7,489 nt of DNA, from NCBI GenBank assembly GCA_018664365.1, contig JABJOK010000066.1, positions 1 to 7,489 on the forward strand. The letters are read 5' to 3'. The notes under the pieces were generated by a model that ran no database searches, was not told where the DNA came from, and worked only from the letters and a program-made list of their open reading frames with translations. Shown in pieces: positions 1 through 6,171 of this stretch. The DNA is from Candidatus Peregrinibacteria bacterium. Its GTDB lineage: Bacteria; Patescibacteriota; Gracilibacteria; UBA1369; LOWO2-01-FULL-3. Every line of letters starts with the position of its first letter. Within the stretch, counting starts at the first letter, position 1. Made by a program: the position numbers and the translations under genes.

Positions 1-16
1 AATTTTAAATTTAAAA

Positions 17-40
17 ATAGCCACCTATTCAGGTGGCTAT
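17..40 (-). terminator. Intrinsic terminator after the TrpR-like gene
   Basis: Seen directly: a perfect 10-bp stem (17-26 pairs with 31-40) closes a 4-nt loop (27-30). Read on the minus strand, the stem is followed by a run of five T and then AAATTT. It starts 21 nt after the TrpR-like stop codon, the usual layout of a Rho-independent terminator. On the plus strand no T-run follows, so it should act in one direction only. Confidence 0.9.
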
Positions 41-61
41 AACTTCGACCGACGATTGATC

Positions 62-352
62 TTACTTTATGCGATCAAGCACCAGCTTGTAGCCACCCTT
101 GCCATGATGCAACCAATGGGCAACTCTAGTTATAGTAGCTGTAGAAGAACCAGTCTTTTTACATATTTCCCTATACGGGACTTCATCGCGGACCATCTTA
201 ACAACCTGAAACCTCTCACTCATAGCATTAAGCTCAGAACTTGTACAAAGATCTCTCAAAAACTTCTTGCACTCTTGAGCAGACTCTAGTTGAAGCACAG
301 CTTCGTAGAGCTCTTTCATATCCCTGGGTGTAGGCTGACTCTTTGTCTTCAT
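62..352 (-). CDS. TrpR-like transcriptional regulator, YerC/YecD family
   Basis: A 96-residue DNA-binding protein of the TrpR superfamily, YerC/YecD type. The family pattern is easy to see: an N-terminal helical part with LYEAVLQLESAQECKKFLRD, then an LNAMSERFQVVKM helix around residues 41-53, and a helix-turn-helix at about 57-81. The putative recognition helix carries SSTATITRVAHWL, close to the ATITR of E. coli TrpR. The length matches the family. It has its own terminator downstream and is divergent from the methyltransferase gene, sharing a promoter region with it. The ATG at 352 is the natural start; no good Shine-Dalgarno precedes it. YerC/YecD proteins are named after TrpR by similarity, and binding of tryptophan cannot be assumed. 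Autoregulation and control of the divergent gene are inferences from the promoter layout. Confidence 0.93.
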   Translation of the reverse strand: MKTKSQPTPRDMKELYEAVLQLESAQECKKFLRDLCTSSELNAMSERFQVVKMVRDEVPYREICKKTGSSTATITRVAHWLHHGKGGYKLVLDRIK

Positions 353-355
353 GTT

Positions 356-370
356 TTAATACGTTAATAC
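356..370. repeat. Tandem TTAATAC repeat in the TrpR-like gene leader
   Basis: TTAATAC occurs at 356-362 and again at 364-370, with one base between. The repeat lies between the predicted transcription start of the TrpR-like gene and its ATG. The core is also a TTAA-TACG-TTAA symmetric block. It could be an operator for autoregulation, but the sequence is AT-rich and short, so chance is possible. Confidence 0.35.
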
Positions 371-376
371 AGGTTA

Positions 377-404
377 AGTCTATCAAAACAGCGAGGATTG
401 TCAA
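377..404 (-). promoter_or_regulatory. Sigma70-type promoter of the TrpR-like gene
   Basis: On the minus strand there is a perfect TTGACA -35 box (399-404), a 16-bp spacer, and TAGACT (377-382) as a 4-of-6 match to the -10 consensus. The start of transcription would fall near 370, giving a leader of about 18 nt before the ATG at 352. Confidence 0.6.
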
Positions 405-433
405 GATGTTTTTGTGTATAAACATTCTTCCGC

Positions 434-447
434 AGGATTGACATCCT
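434..447. promoter_or_regulatory. Candidate operator: inverted repeat over the -35 box
   Basis: AGGAT (434-438) and ATCCT (443-447) form an inverted repeat around TGAC and overlap the -35 box of the methyltransferase promoter. AGGATTGTCA at 395-404 repeats 9 of 10 bases of AGGATTGACA at 434-443, and that copy covers the opposite promoter's -35 box. A regulator binding here would block both promoters. The binding role is inference. Confidence 0.4.
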
Positions 448-465
448 CTTGAAAAAAGGTATAAT
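438..465 (+). promoter_or_regulatory. Consensus sigma70 promoter of the methyltransferase gene
   Basis: Perfect TTGACA (438-443), a 16-bp spacer and perfect TATAAT (460-465). Transcription should begin near 472, about 13 nt before the ATG at 485. The location rules out the in-frame TTG at 449 as the start of translation, since it lies inside the promoter spacer. Confidence 0.85.
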
Positions 466-484
466 CTCACCTAACAATTTTGCA

Positions 485-1534
485 ATGTCTGAGCTAAATA
501 CGCCAAAACCAACAAGAATTAAGGCCCCAAGGTGGACAACTCCAGAAGGGAGACTTATAAGCTGGGGAAAGTACTGCGCCCCTGGGGTTGATGAAAAAAC
601 ATTTCCCCGTTACGCATATGAGCGTCCTGATCAATTCCCTGTAGGAAGAAGAAAAGTTGATTTTAAAAGTTATGAGGCAATGCAAGGAGTGCATGCAACG
701 AATTTTTTGGTAGCAGTTCGGCGGAAAAAGCTTTTTGAAGAGTTTCCACATCTTAATACTACAGTTAGTGATGGAAGGGAGAATGAGTATCCCAATCTAC
801 TAGAAGACCCCAGGATCGCCTTTACTACGCTCTTTGATGTTCGTTACCAGCTCGGAAGTAAGGATATTGCAATCGTTCAGACGTCTGATGTTTTAAACTT
901 TCATTACAAGGGAATCAGTCTACCTCCATCCTCGACTGGTTACTCCATGGGAAGAACTGTTGCTGACTTGGCAGAGGATATTTATCTTGAACATGGTGAC
1001 GTGAAGATATTCGAAATGGGAGTGGGGTCAGGAATAATTATGGCCTCTGCATTAAGAAACTATGGAGGAGAGAACATGACATATATAGGAGGCGATATAG
1101 ACGAGAGATGCTTGTCAATTGCTGACCTATCAATGCAAGTCAATGGTTTTGATCCCGAAACTTATACCCTCAGGCAGGGAAGCTTACTTGAGCCAATTGA
1201 TTCCGAGAGAGTTCATATGATTGTTTCAAACCCCCCTTACTTTCCAAGAAGCATGGCCACTGCGAATGATGACATTGGACCAGGGCTAGCGCTTGATGGA
1301 GGAGATGATGGTTTAGACTTTTATAGAAGAATATTTGAGCAGGCAATATATAAACTAGTCCCAGGAGGCAAAATTCTTGTTCAAGTCTCAAATGTGAATC
1401 TTCAACAGGTAAGAGAGTTAGCAGAAGGCTACTTCGGAGGACACGTAACTACTCAAGTAGTAAGACATGGTGGGAGAAGAATAAAGCAGTTCACAAACAA
1501 GGGAAAAGGAATTCTTGTAGAGTTTGCGCCTTAG
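485..1534 (+). CDS. HemK/PrmC-like SAM-dependent methyltransferase
   Basis: A 349-residue protein whose C-terminal half is a class I SAM-dependent methyltransferase of the HemK/PrmC (N5-glutamine) type. Motif I is EMGVGSG at 177-183, the acidic ribose-binding region is GGDID at 202-206, and the catalytic NPPY is at 249-252. The family block LALDGGDDGLDFYRRIF follows at 268-284, then LVPGG at 291-295. PrmC proteins are usually about 280 residues with a short helical release-factor-binding domain. Here the first 170 residues are different and I do not recognise them. The glutamate usually seen in the late LLLE strand is Gln300. The substrate is therefore open: release factor, ribosomal protein, nucleic acid or a small molecule. 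The ATG at 485 is chosen because an upstream in-frame TTG falls inside the promoter. No Shine-Dalgarno is visible. The gene stands alone on the plus strand. Confidence 0.88.
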   Translation: MSELNTPKPTRIKAPRWTTPEGRLISWGKYCAPGVDEKTFPRYAYERPDQFPVGRRKVDFKSYEAMQGVHATNFLVAVRRKKLFEEFPHLNTTVSDGRENEYPNLLEDPRIAFTTLFDVRYQLGSKDIAIVQTSDVLNFHYKGISLPPSSTGYSMGRTVADLAEDIYLEHGDVKIFEMGVGSGIIMASALRNYGGENMTYIGGDIDERCLSIADLSMQVNGFDPETYTLRQGSLLEPIDSERVHMIVSNPPYFPRSMATANDDIGPGLALDGGDDGLDFYRRIFEQAIYKLVPGGKILVQVSNVNLQQVRELAEGYFGGHVTTQVVRHGGRRIKQFTNKGKGILVEFAP

Positions 1535-2625
1535 TTCAAAAACCCAAACTTCTTATCAGTCCACTTGTTCTTTGAGTAAACCTTTTTGCCGTCAAAATAG
1601 AGTTCCGCTCCGGCCCACTTGAAGTTGAAGATCAAATCCCAGTGAACGGACGAGTCATTGCCATTTGGAGCATCTTCATAACACTTCCCAAGTGCCATAT
1701 GCAGACTCTTTCCCATCTTTTCATCAAATAAGATCTGCCTAGTTCCTTCCTTAACAGCATTGTTCAAGCCAAAAGCAAACTCTCCGTAAAATCTAGAACC
1801 TTTATCAGTATCTAAAATCTTAGTAAGCGCCTCTTGATTATCAGACTCCTCCTTCACAACCTTTCCATTCTTCAAAGTTAGCTTAACCCAATTGAAATCA
1901 TGAGATTGGTAGTTTGTAGGAACGTTGTATCGAATCACACCATCCACGGAAGTCTTAACAGGTGAGGTAAAGATTTCTCCATCAGGCAAATTGCACTTTC
2001 CACAGCATGTTCTCCATTTTTGTTTATCAATAGATAGCTCTAAGTCAGTCTCCTTTCCAGTAATTCGCACATGTTTAACCTTGCTCATCAAAGTAACAAA
2101 CTTTTTCTGCATTTTTTCTTCCTTCTTCCAATCCAGGATACAGCTATCAAAAACAAAGTCCTCCCATTCATCCAAGCTCTTCTTGGCCAACGCAGCAGAA
2201 GCAGCAGTAGGGTAGTAAAAGAGAACCCATTTCTTTTTATGAAGGATGTCAGACAAAGGCTTTCGAGCCTTTTGAGCAACCTGCATCTTCTTCATATCCA
2301 CTCCCTTAAGCTCGTAGGGATTACTATCTGCCACGATCTGTATCATTGCATCATAACTGTTTGCGCTTTTCTTATCTAAAGCAGTTAAATGGACCAACTG
2401 TTTGTCATTGGCCTCTTCAAAAAATATTCGTGCAATCTCATCATGCGAAAAGCGCACATCAACAGCCGCAGCACCAGCCTTCATGCACTCTCTATAAACT
2501 TCTTTCACTAGGGGATAGCTATCAAAACCATATCCCCGAATAAGAACTTTCTCTCCCGGCTTTACCGTAACAGAATAGTTCGTCATTATTTTTGCAAGCT
2601 TCACAAGCTTATTCTTATCTACCAT
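1531..2625 (-). CDS. Family M29 metallo-aminopeptidase (AmpS/PepS-like)
   Basis: A 364-residue cytoplasmic aminopeptidase of MEROPS family M29, which removes N-terminal amino acids from peptides with a two-metal centre. The expected metal ligands can be placed by motif: Glu217 in LPDGEIFTSP, Glu282 in YGEFAFGLN, His309 in SLHMALG, and His328 and Asp330 in SSVHWD. All are present, so the enzyme should be active. The length is slightly below the roughly 400 residues of well-known members, and there is no signal peptide. The N-terminal region with KPGEKVLIRG is also typical. The ATG at 2625 follows a TATAAT box with a leader of about 24 nt and no clear Shine-Dalgarno. The stop codon overlaps that of the convergent methyltransferase gene. 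In a cell with few biosynthetic pathways it would recycle peptides for amino acids, which is inference. Confidence 0.93.
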   Translation of the reverse strand: MVDKNKLVKLAKIMTNYSVTVKPGEKVLIRGYGFDSYPLVKEVYRECMKAGAAAVDVRFSHDEIARIFFEEANDKQLVHLTALDKKSANSYDAMIQIVADSNPYELKGVDMKKMQVAQKARKPLSDILHKKKWVLFYYPTAASAALAKKSLDEWEDFVFDSCILDWKKEEKMQKKFVTLMSKVKHVRITGKETDLELSIDKQKWRTCCGKCNLPDGEIFTSPVKTSVDGVIRYNVPTNYQSHDFNWVKLTLKNGKVVKEESDNQEALTKILDTDKGSRFYGEFAFGLNNAVKEGTRQILFDEKMGKSLHMALGKCYEDAPNGNDSSVHWDLIFNFKWAGAELYFDGKKVYSKNKWTDKKFGFLN

Positions 2626-2655
2626 GAAAAAATGAGGTTAAATTTCTTTAAAGGC

Positions 2656-2683
2656 ATTATAGAGATTTTAAGCCTTTTGCAAA
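2656..2683 (-). promoter_or_regulatory. Probable promoter of the M29 aminopeptidase gene
   Basis: On the minus strand, a perfect TATAAT (2656-2661) lies in the 42-nt gap after the upstream gene. A 4-of-6 -35 match, TTTGCA (2678-2683), precedes it at a 16-bp spacing and falls inside the last codons of that gene. Transcription would begin near 2649. The peptidase may therefore be expressed apart from the upstream gene. Confidence 0.55.
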
Positions 2684-4896
2684 GTTTCAACTTCTTTTTT
2701 TAACTCGGCATATTCTGGAATTTGCTCTTGATAAGTTGCGAATGCAGTCGTTGCTAACACCAGGAATCTGGCTGCATCAACCTTATTCCCAGCTGCATAA
2801 CTGGTCTTAATGTTTTCAAAGGCAAATGCAGCCAGGTATCTAACTTCTGGAGGCATTTTTTCAATTTGGCGTTCAAGTAAAGACTCAATAAACGTCAAAG
2901 ATTTTTCATATTTACCATATTTCCTATACTTACGGTTATATTCAGATTCTGCCGCAGTATCTAAAGGCGCTGCTTCAGGTAAAAAGAAATTTGGTAGTTC
3001 TTTAAATATAGTTGGTTCTTTTTTCATGAGAGCCGACAGGAATTTATCAGACTTAACGTAGTCCTTTACTGCAGGAATAGTAAAAGCATACTCAATTATT
3101 CCACGTAATCCTTGTCCTAGTTCTGCAAGTTCCTTGTCATCCTTCATTCTCGCAATTATTCCAATAGCAAAATCCAAGTAAACTCTATTTGATCGAGTTA
3201 TTTTTGGATTTTCCCTTATAGTCACTAAAAAATGCAAAAGAAGCTGCTGTCTTCTGTAGAGATGTGGTTCATTAGGTCTTGATTCAGCTACTGCATCAAT
3301 GTCTCGGTTGCTCAGCCTATCAAGTAAAGTGGCGGTGCTTCCTGAAAGATTAACGAGCTCTCTAACTATACCCATTTCCATCGGAGCCTCTCCATATCCC
3401 ATTGATTCCTTAAGGTGATCACCAGTCTCCTTTACGGGGTCATAATCCAGTGTCCACATTAGGGCTTTTCTAGCTACAGTCATTCTCCATCTCATCGCAG
3501 GAGTTAATTTTGAGATAAAGCTTTCTTCATAAGTATCTATCATCCCTGCTAGTCCTAGAAATATTTCTCTCATATCTCTAAGGTCACAGTCCAGAACAAC
3601 TTTCTTCAAGAATACTCTCGCAAGCTTATTAGCTGATTTAGCTCCCCATAGTTCAAGCTTATTACTTAAATCAATAAGTTCATCAGGATCAGCTCCCTCC
3701 TTTAATTCTTTAATATTATACAAAATTGTTGCAAAGAAATTTTCATAAGCGACTGCAACAATTAGTCTCTGAACTGGAGTTAAGCTCCATTTTCCAGTTT
3801 CGATCTCCTGATCCAGTGCTTCTAGAAAGAAATCTTGCATACCATCATCAAAACTCACATCCTCTTTGGGGATTTCCTTGGATTTAGATATTCCAAGCGG
3901 ATCCTGCATTAGAGGATCAAATTTAGGTTTTCTCTTAGGTTTTCTTCTAGGTTTTTCTCGCTTAGGGAGCAAACCATCTGCGACATCTGTAGCCGAGTTA
4001 CCGCGAATTTTTGCATGTAGACCTTCATCTATAACTGCTCGCTCTCGTATTTTTTCAACAAGTGCTTCAGATACATCCGCTTTATCAAGAAGAGGTACGT
4101 AAAGTGTTCTATAAAATGCAGATTTTAGTAGAGCCTTTTGATCATCAGTCGCTTTTGGTGATGCAAGTATACATTTTTGAAGTGTACCACCGTCACTTTC
4201 TATATCGGCTACGAATTCCTCCACTTTTTTATCAGACCACGGAGCAATTTTTGAGACGTCACCTCTAAAAGCTTTGAGGATTTTTTTCGACCCAACACTC
4301 ATCCATTTATCATTGAACTCCACAGGATTATATAAAGAAGCTCTAGTTAGTAAGGTTTTCATCCTTGAACTAACGTCAGGAGCATCTTTAACAGTTAAGT
4401 AAAGATGCCTAATCAATGAAAGAGCCACCTTGTCAGTATTTCCAAGAGCCCCATAGACTCCCAGAAATTTTTCAATCTTTGGTTTAAGATACATTGAATT
4501 AGGATTTGTCATCAAAAATTCTTGAACTTTCTGGTCAGTCCAATCTTTTAATTTTATGGAACTAATTTCTTCCTTTAGAGATTCTCCAGGTTTCGCCAGA
4601 AATTTTAAATCTGGATGCACATCACCAGCCTTTGCATATAAAAACTGAAATAGATCCATCATTGTTAGCTGAAGATCTCTGTCAGAGTATTCCTCAGTAG
4701 AAAGGGATTCTCTCATTCCTTTCATCATGTCAGAAATACCCAGTACATAGGTCTTAGCTTGATCTTCATCCCATTTTTTGACCTCATCAATCTCTGCCAT
4801 CAAAGAAGAAACTTCAGATCTAAAAGTATCAAAAACTGCCCTGATTTGATCAGGACTTTTCTTACCACCATCAATGTTAGCTTTTTCATTTGGCAT
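2668..4896 (-). CDS. Unknown 742-residue helical protein with Trp-anchored repeats
   Basis: I do not recognise this protein. It looks entirely alpha-helical and cytoplasmic: no signal peptide, no membrane segment, many charged residues. The N-terminal part (about 40-285) holds three diverged copies of one unit, described separately. A basic linker (311-328) rich in Lys, Arg and Pro follows and separates the two halves. In the second half, AVAYENF (382-388) and AFAFENI (690-696) resemble each other, which hints at a further helical repeat. A Tyr/Lys-rich stretch, YNRKYRKYGKYEK, lies at 653-665. The ATG at 4896 is preferred over the adjacent GTG at 4899, because the -10 box puts the predicted transcription start on that A. 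The gene follows proA by 39 nt, in the same direction, but has its own -10 box. A scaffold or nucleic-acid-linked role is possible, but nothing here shows it. Confidence 0.88.
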   Translation of the reverse strand: MPNEKANIDGGKKSPDQIRAVFDTFRSEVSSLMAEIDEVKKWDEDQAKTYVLGISDMMKGMRESLSTEEYSDRDLQLTMMDLFQFLYAKAGDVHPDLKFLAKPGESLKEEISSIKLKDWTDQKVQEFLMTNPNSMYLKPKIEKFLGVYGALGNTDKVALSLIRHLYLTVKDAPDVSSRMKTLLTRASLYNPVEFNDKWMSVGSKKILKAFRGDVSKIAPWSDKKVEEFVADIESDGGTLQKCILASPKATDDQKALLKSAFYRTLYVPLLDKADVSEALVEKIRERAVIDEGLHAKIRGNSATDVADGLLPKREKPRRKPKRKPKFDPLMQDPLGISKSKEIPKEDVSFDDGMQDFFLEALDQEIETGKWSLTPVQRLIVAVAYENFFATILYNIKELKEGADPDELIDLSNKLELWGAKSANKLARVFLKKVVLDCDLRDMREIFLGLAGMIDTYEESFISKLTPAMRWRMTVARKALMWTLDYDPVKETGDHLKESMGYGEAPMEMGIVRELVNLSGSTATLLDRLSNRDIDAVAESRPNEPHLYRRQQLLLHFLVTIRENPKITRSNRVYLDFAIGIIARMKDDKELAELGQGLRGIIEYAFTIPAVKDYVKSDKFLSALMKKEPTIFKELPNFFLPEAAPLDTAAESEYNRKYRKYGKYEKSLTFIESLLERQIEKMPPEVRYLAAFAFENIKTSYAAGNKVDAARFLVLATTAFATYQEQIPEYAELKKEVETLQKA
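3925..3960 (-). repeat. Three 12-bp tandem units encoding a Lys/Arg/Pro linker
   Basis: On the plus strand three imperfect units begin with AGGTTTT, at 3925-3936, 3937-3948 and 3949-3960. On the coding strand they give three four-residue units containing Lys-Pro and Arg/Lys, forming the basic linker of the unknown protein. The 12-bp period keeps the frame, so slippage could change linker length without breaking the gene. Confidence 0.75.
4072..4779 (-). other. Three protein repeat units in the unknown 742-residue protein
   Basis: Three copies start at Trp42 (KKWDEDQAKTYVL), Trp119 (KDWTDQKVQEFL) and Trp220 (APWSDKKVEEFV). The shared pattern is W-[DTS]-[DE]-x-[QK]-[AV]-x-x-[YF]-[LV]. Each copy reaches an LY pair 45-47 residues after the Trp (Tyr87, Tyr166, Tyr266). 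Copies 2 and 3 then share an Asp-Val ending exactly 9 residues further on (Val175, Val275). A fourth, weaker W-S-x-x-x-V start is at Trp370. The units are old and diverged. Confidence 0.65.
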
Positions 4897-4902
4897 CACT
4901 AC

Positions 4903-4908
4903 ATTATA
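4903..4908 (-). promoter_or_regulatory. -10 box predicting a leaderless mRNA for the unknown gene
   Basis: On the minus strand TATAAT ends 6 nt before the ATG at 4896, so the A of the ATG would be the first transcribed base. No good -35 box is seen at 16-18 bp (TCAATT or TTCAAT). The box lies in the 39-nt gap after proA. Confidence 0.55.
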
Positions 4909-4935
4909 GCAGAAATAAGCCTAAAATTGAAGGTT

Positions 4936-6171
4936 TTATGCTCTTACTTGGCCATTACCACGGATTTGCCATTTATATGAAGTTAGTTCTCGTATTCCCA
5001 TGGGACCACGTGCATGCAATTTTTGGGTACTGATTCCTACCTCAGCCCCAAGCCCATAAACTCCACCGTCTGTGAAACGGGTAGATGCATTTACATATAC
5101 TGCTGCAGCATCAACAGATTTCAGGAATTTATCTGCAGCTTCTTTATTTTCAGTAACAATGGCCTCACTGTGACCAGAGCCATATGAATTAATATGATCT
5201 ACCGCCTCTTCAAGACTATCAACGACCTTAATAGACATGGCTAGTCCCAAATACTCATTACCAAAGTCATCATCAGAAGCACTAGTAAGATTTTCATAGC
5301 CTTCTAGGGCATTAAATGACAGCTCATCAGCTCTTATTTGAACATCAGCCTCTCCAAGCTTCTTACAAAGCACAGGAAGATCAGAAATCCTGCTAGAATG
5401 GACAATTAAAGTATCTAAGGCATTGCAAACACTAGGACGATCAGTTTTTGCATTAAAAATAATCTCTGCTCCCATATTAGTATCTCCATCTTTATCAAAG
5501 TACGTGTGAACAACCCCAGCTCCAGTTTCAATAACTGGAATAAGAGAAGTGGTTCTTACAAAATCAATCAGACCCTTTCCTCCTCTAGGAACAATTACAT
5601 CTACATATTTATCCATCTTCAAGAATTCACCCACAACTGCTCGATCATTTGGAAGAAGCTCAATTATATTTTTATTTTCAAGCACGCTTTCTATAATTTC
5701 CACAAGAACCTCATTAGATTTTTCAGATTGAGAACCTCCTTTTAACACACAGCAGTTTTTCGATTTAAAACATAGTGCAAAAATATCAATAACAACGTTT
5801 GGTCTTGCCTCAAAAATAACACCAATAACTCCAAGTGGTGTACGTACCTTCTTTAACTCTAAGCCATTCTCCAACGTCTTCTCGTCAATGATTTTATCAA
5901 TAGGGGACTCGGTATCTGAAATCTCCCTGACACCATCTGCAATTGCAGTAATTCTTCCTTCATCCAACAAAATTCGATCATAAATTGAATCACTCTCTTC
6001 AATATGGCTTAAATCCTCAGAATTAGCCTTCAAAATATCACCGCTTCTCGCTTCTAGAACATCTGCCAACTTTTTTAGTGTCTCTCCAATACTTTGATCA
6101 TCAAAAAGAACAAGCTTTCTACTCGCATCTTTTACTTTTTTTAAAGTTTCGACTAGATCCATATTAATCAT
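4936..6171 (-). CDS. proA: Gamma-glutamyl phosphate reductase (ProA)
   Basis: The second enzyme of proline synthesis from glutamate: NADPH-dependent reduction of glutamyl 5-phosphate to glutamate 5-semialdehyde, in the cytoplasm. At 411 residues it is close to E. coli ProA (417). The aldehyde-dehydrogenase-like fold shows RTPLGVIGVIFEARPNV from 110, VLKGGSQS at 142-149 and VPRGGKG from 194. The catalytic cysteine is Cys249 in TDRPSVCNALDTLIVH. GSGHSEAIVTE is at 331-341 and GLGAEVGIST at 373-382, followed by KLHARGPMG. Nothing essential is missing. The ATG at 6171 is chosen because AAAGGA precedes it by 5 nt. It overlaps the end of proC by 8 nt, and another ATG at 6162 is the alternative. The overlap and the shared pathway support translation coupled to proC. 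Confidence 0.97.
   Translation of the reverse strand: MINMDLVETLKKVKDASRKLVLFDDQSIGETLKKLADVLEARSGDILKANSEDLSHIEESDSIYDRILLDEGRITAIADGVREISDTESPIDKIIDEKTLENGLELKKVRTPLGVIGVIFEARPNVVIDIFALCFKSKNCCVLKGGSQSEKSNEVLVEIIESVLENKNIIELLPNDRAVVGEFLKMDKYVDVIVPRGGKGLIDFVRTTSLIPVIETGAGVVHTYFDKDGDTNMGAEIIFNAKTDRPSVCNALDTLIVHSSRISDLPVLCKKLGEADVQIRADELSFNALEGYENLTSASDDDFGNEYLGLAMSIKVVDSLEEAVDHINSYGSGHSEAIVTENKEAADKFLKSVDAAAVYVNASTRFTDGGVYGLGAEVGISTQKLHARGPMGIRELTSYKWQIRGNGQVRA

Noticed and set aside
449..484. In-frame TTG at 449 as start of the methyltransferase, adding 12 residues
   Set aside because: It lies between a perfect -35 and -10 box and upstream of the predicted transcription start; the ATG at 485 fits.
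1448..1461. ACTACT-CA-AGTAGT palindrome as a terminator for the aminopeptidase gene
   Set aside because: The loop would be only two bases, the stem is weak and no T-run follows; it lies within the methyltransferase coding sequence.
2071..2379. Open frames on the plus strand inside the aminopeptidase gene, and similar ones elsewhere
   Set aside because: They lie antisense to well-supported genes, have no recognisable motifs and are expected by chance.
4390..4779. SAM domains in the unknown protein, from the W-x(4)-V-x-x-[FW]-L start
   Set aside because: The start spacing matches SAM domains, but the following 40 residues do not show the rest of the SAM pattern.
4897..4899. GTG at 4899 as start of the unknown protein
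   Set aside because: The adjacent ATG at 4896 coincides with the predicted transcription start, leaving GTG outside the mRNA.
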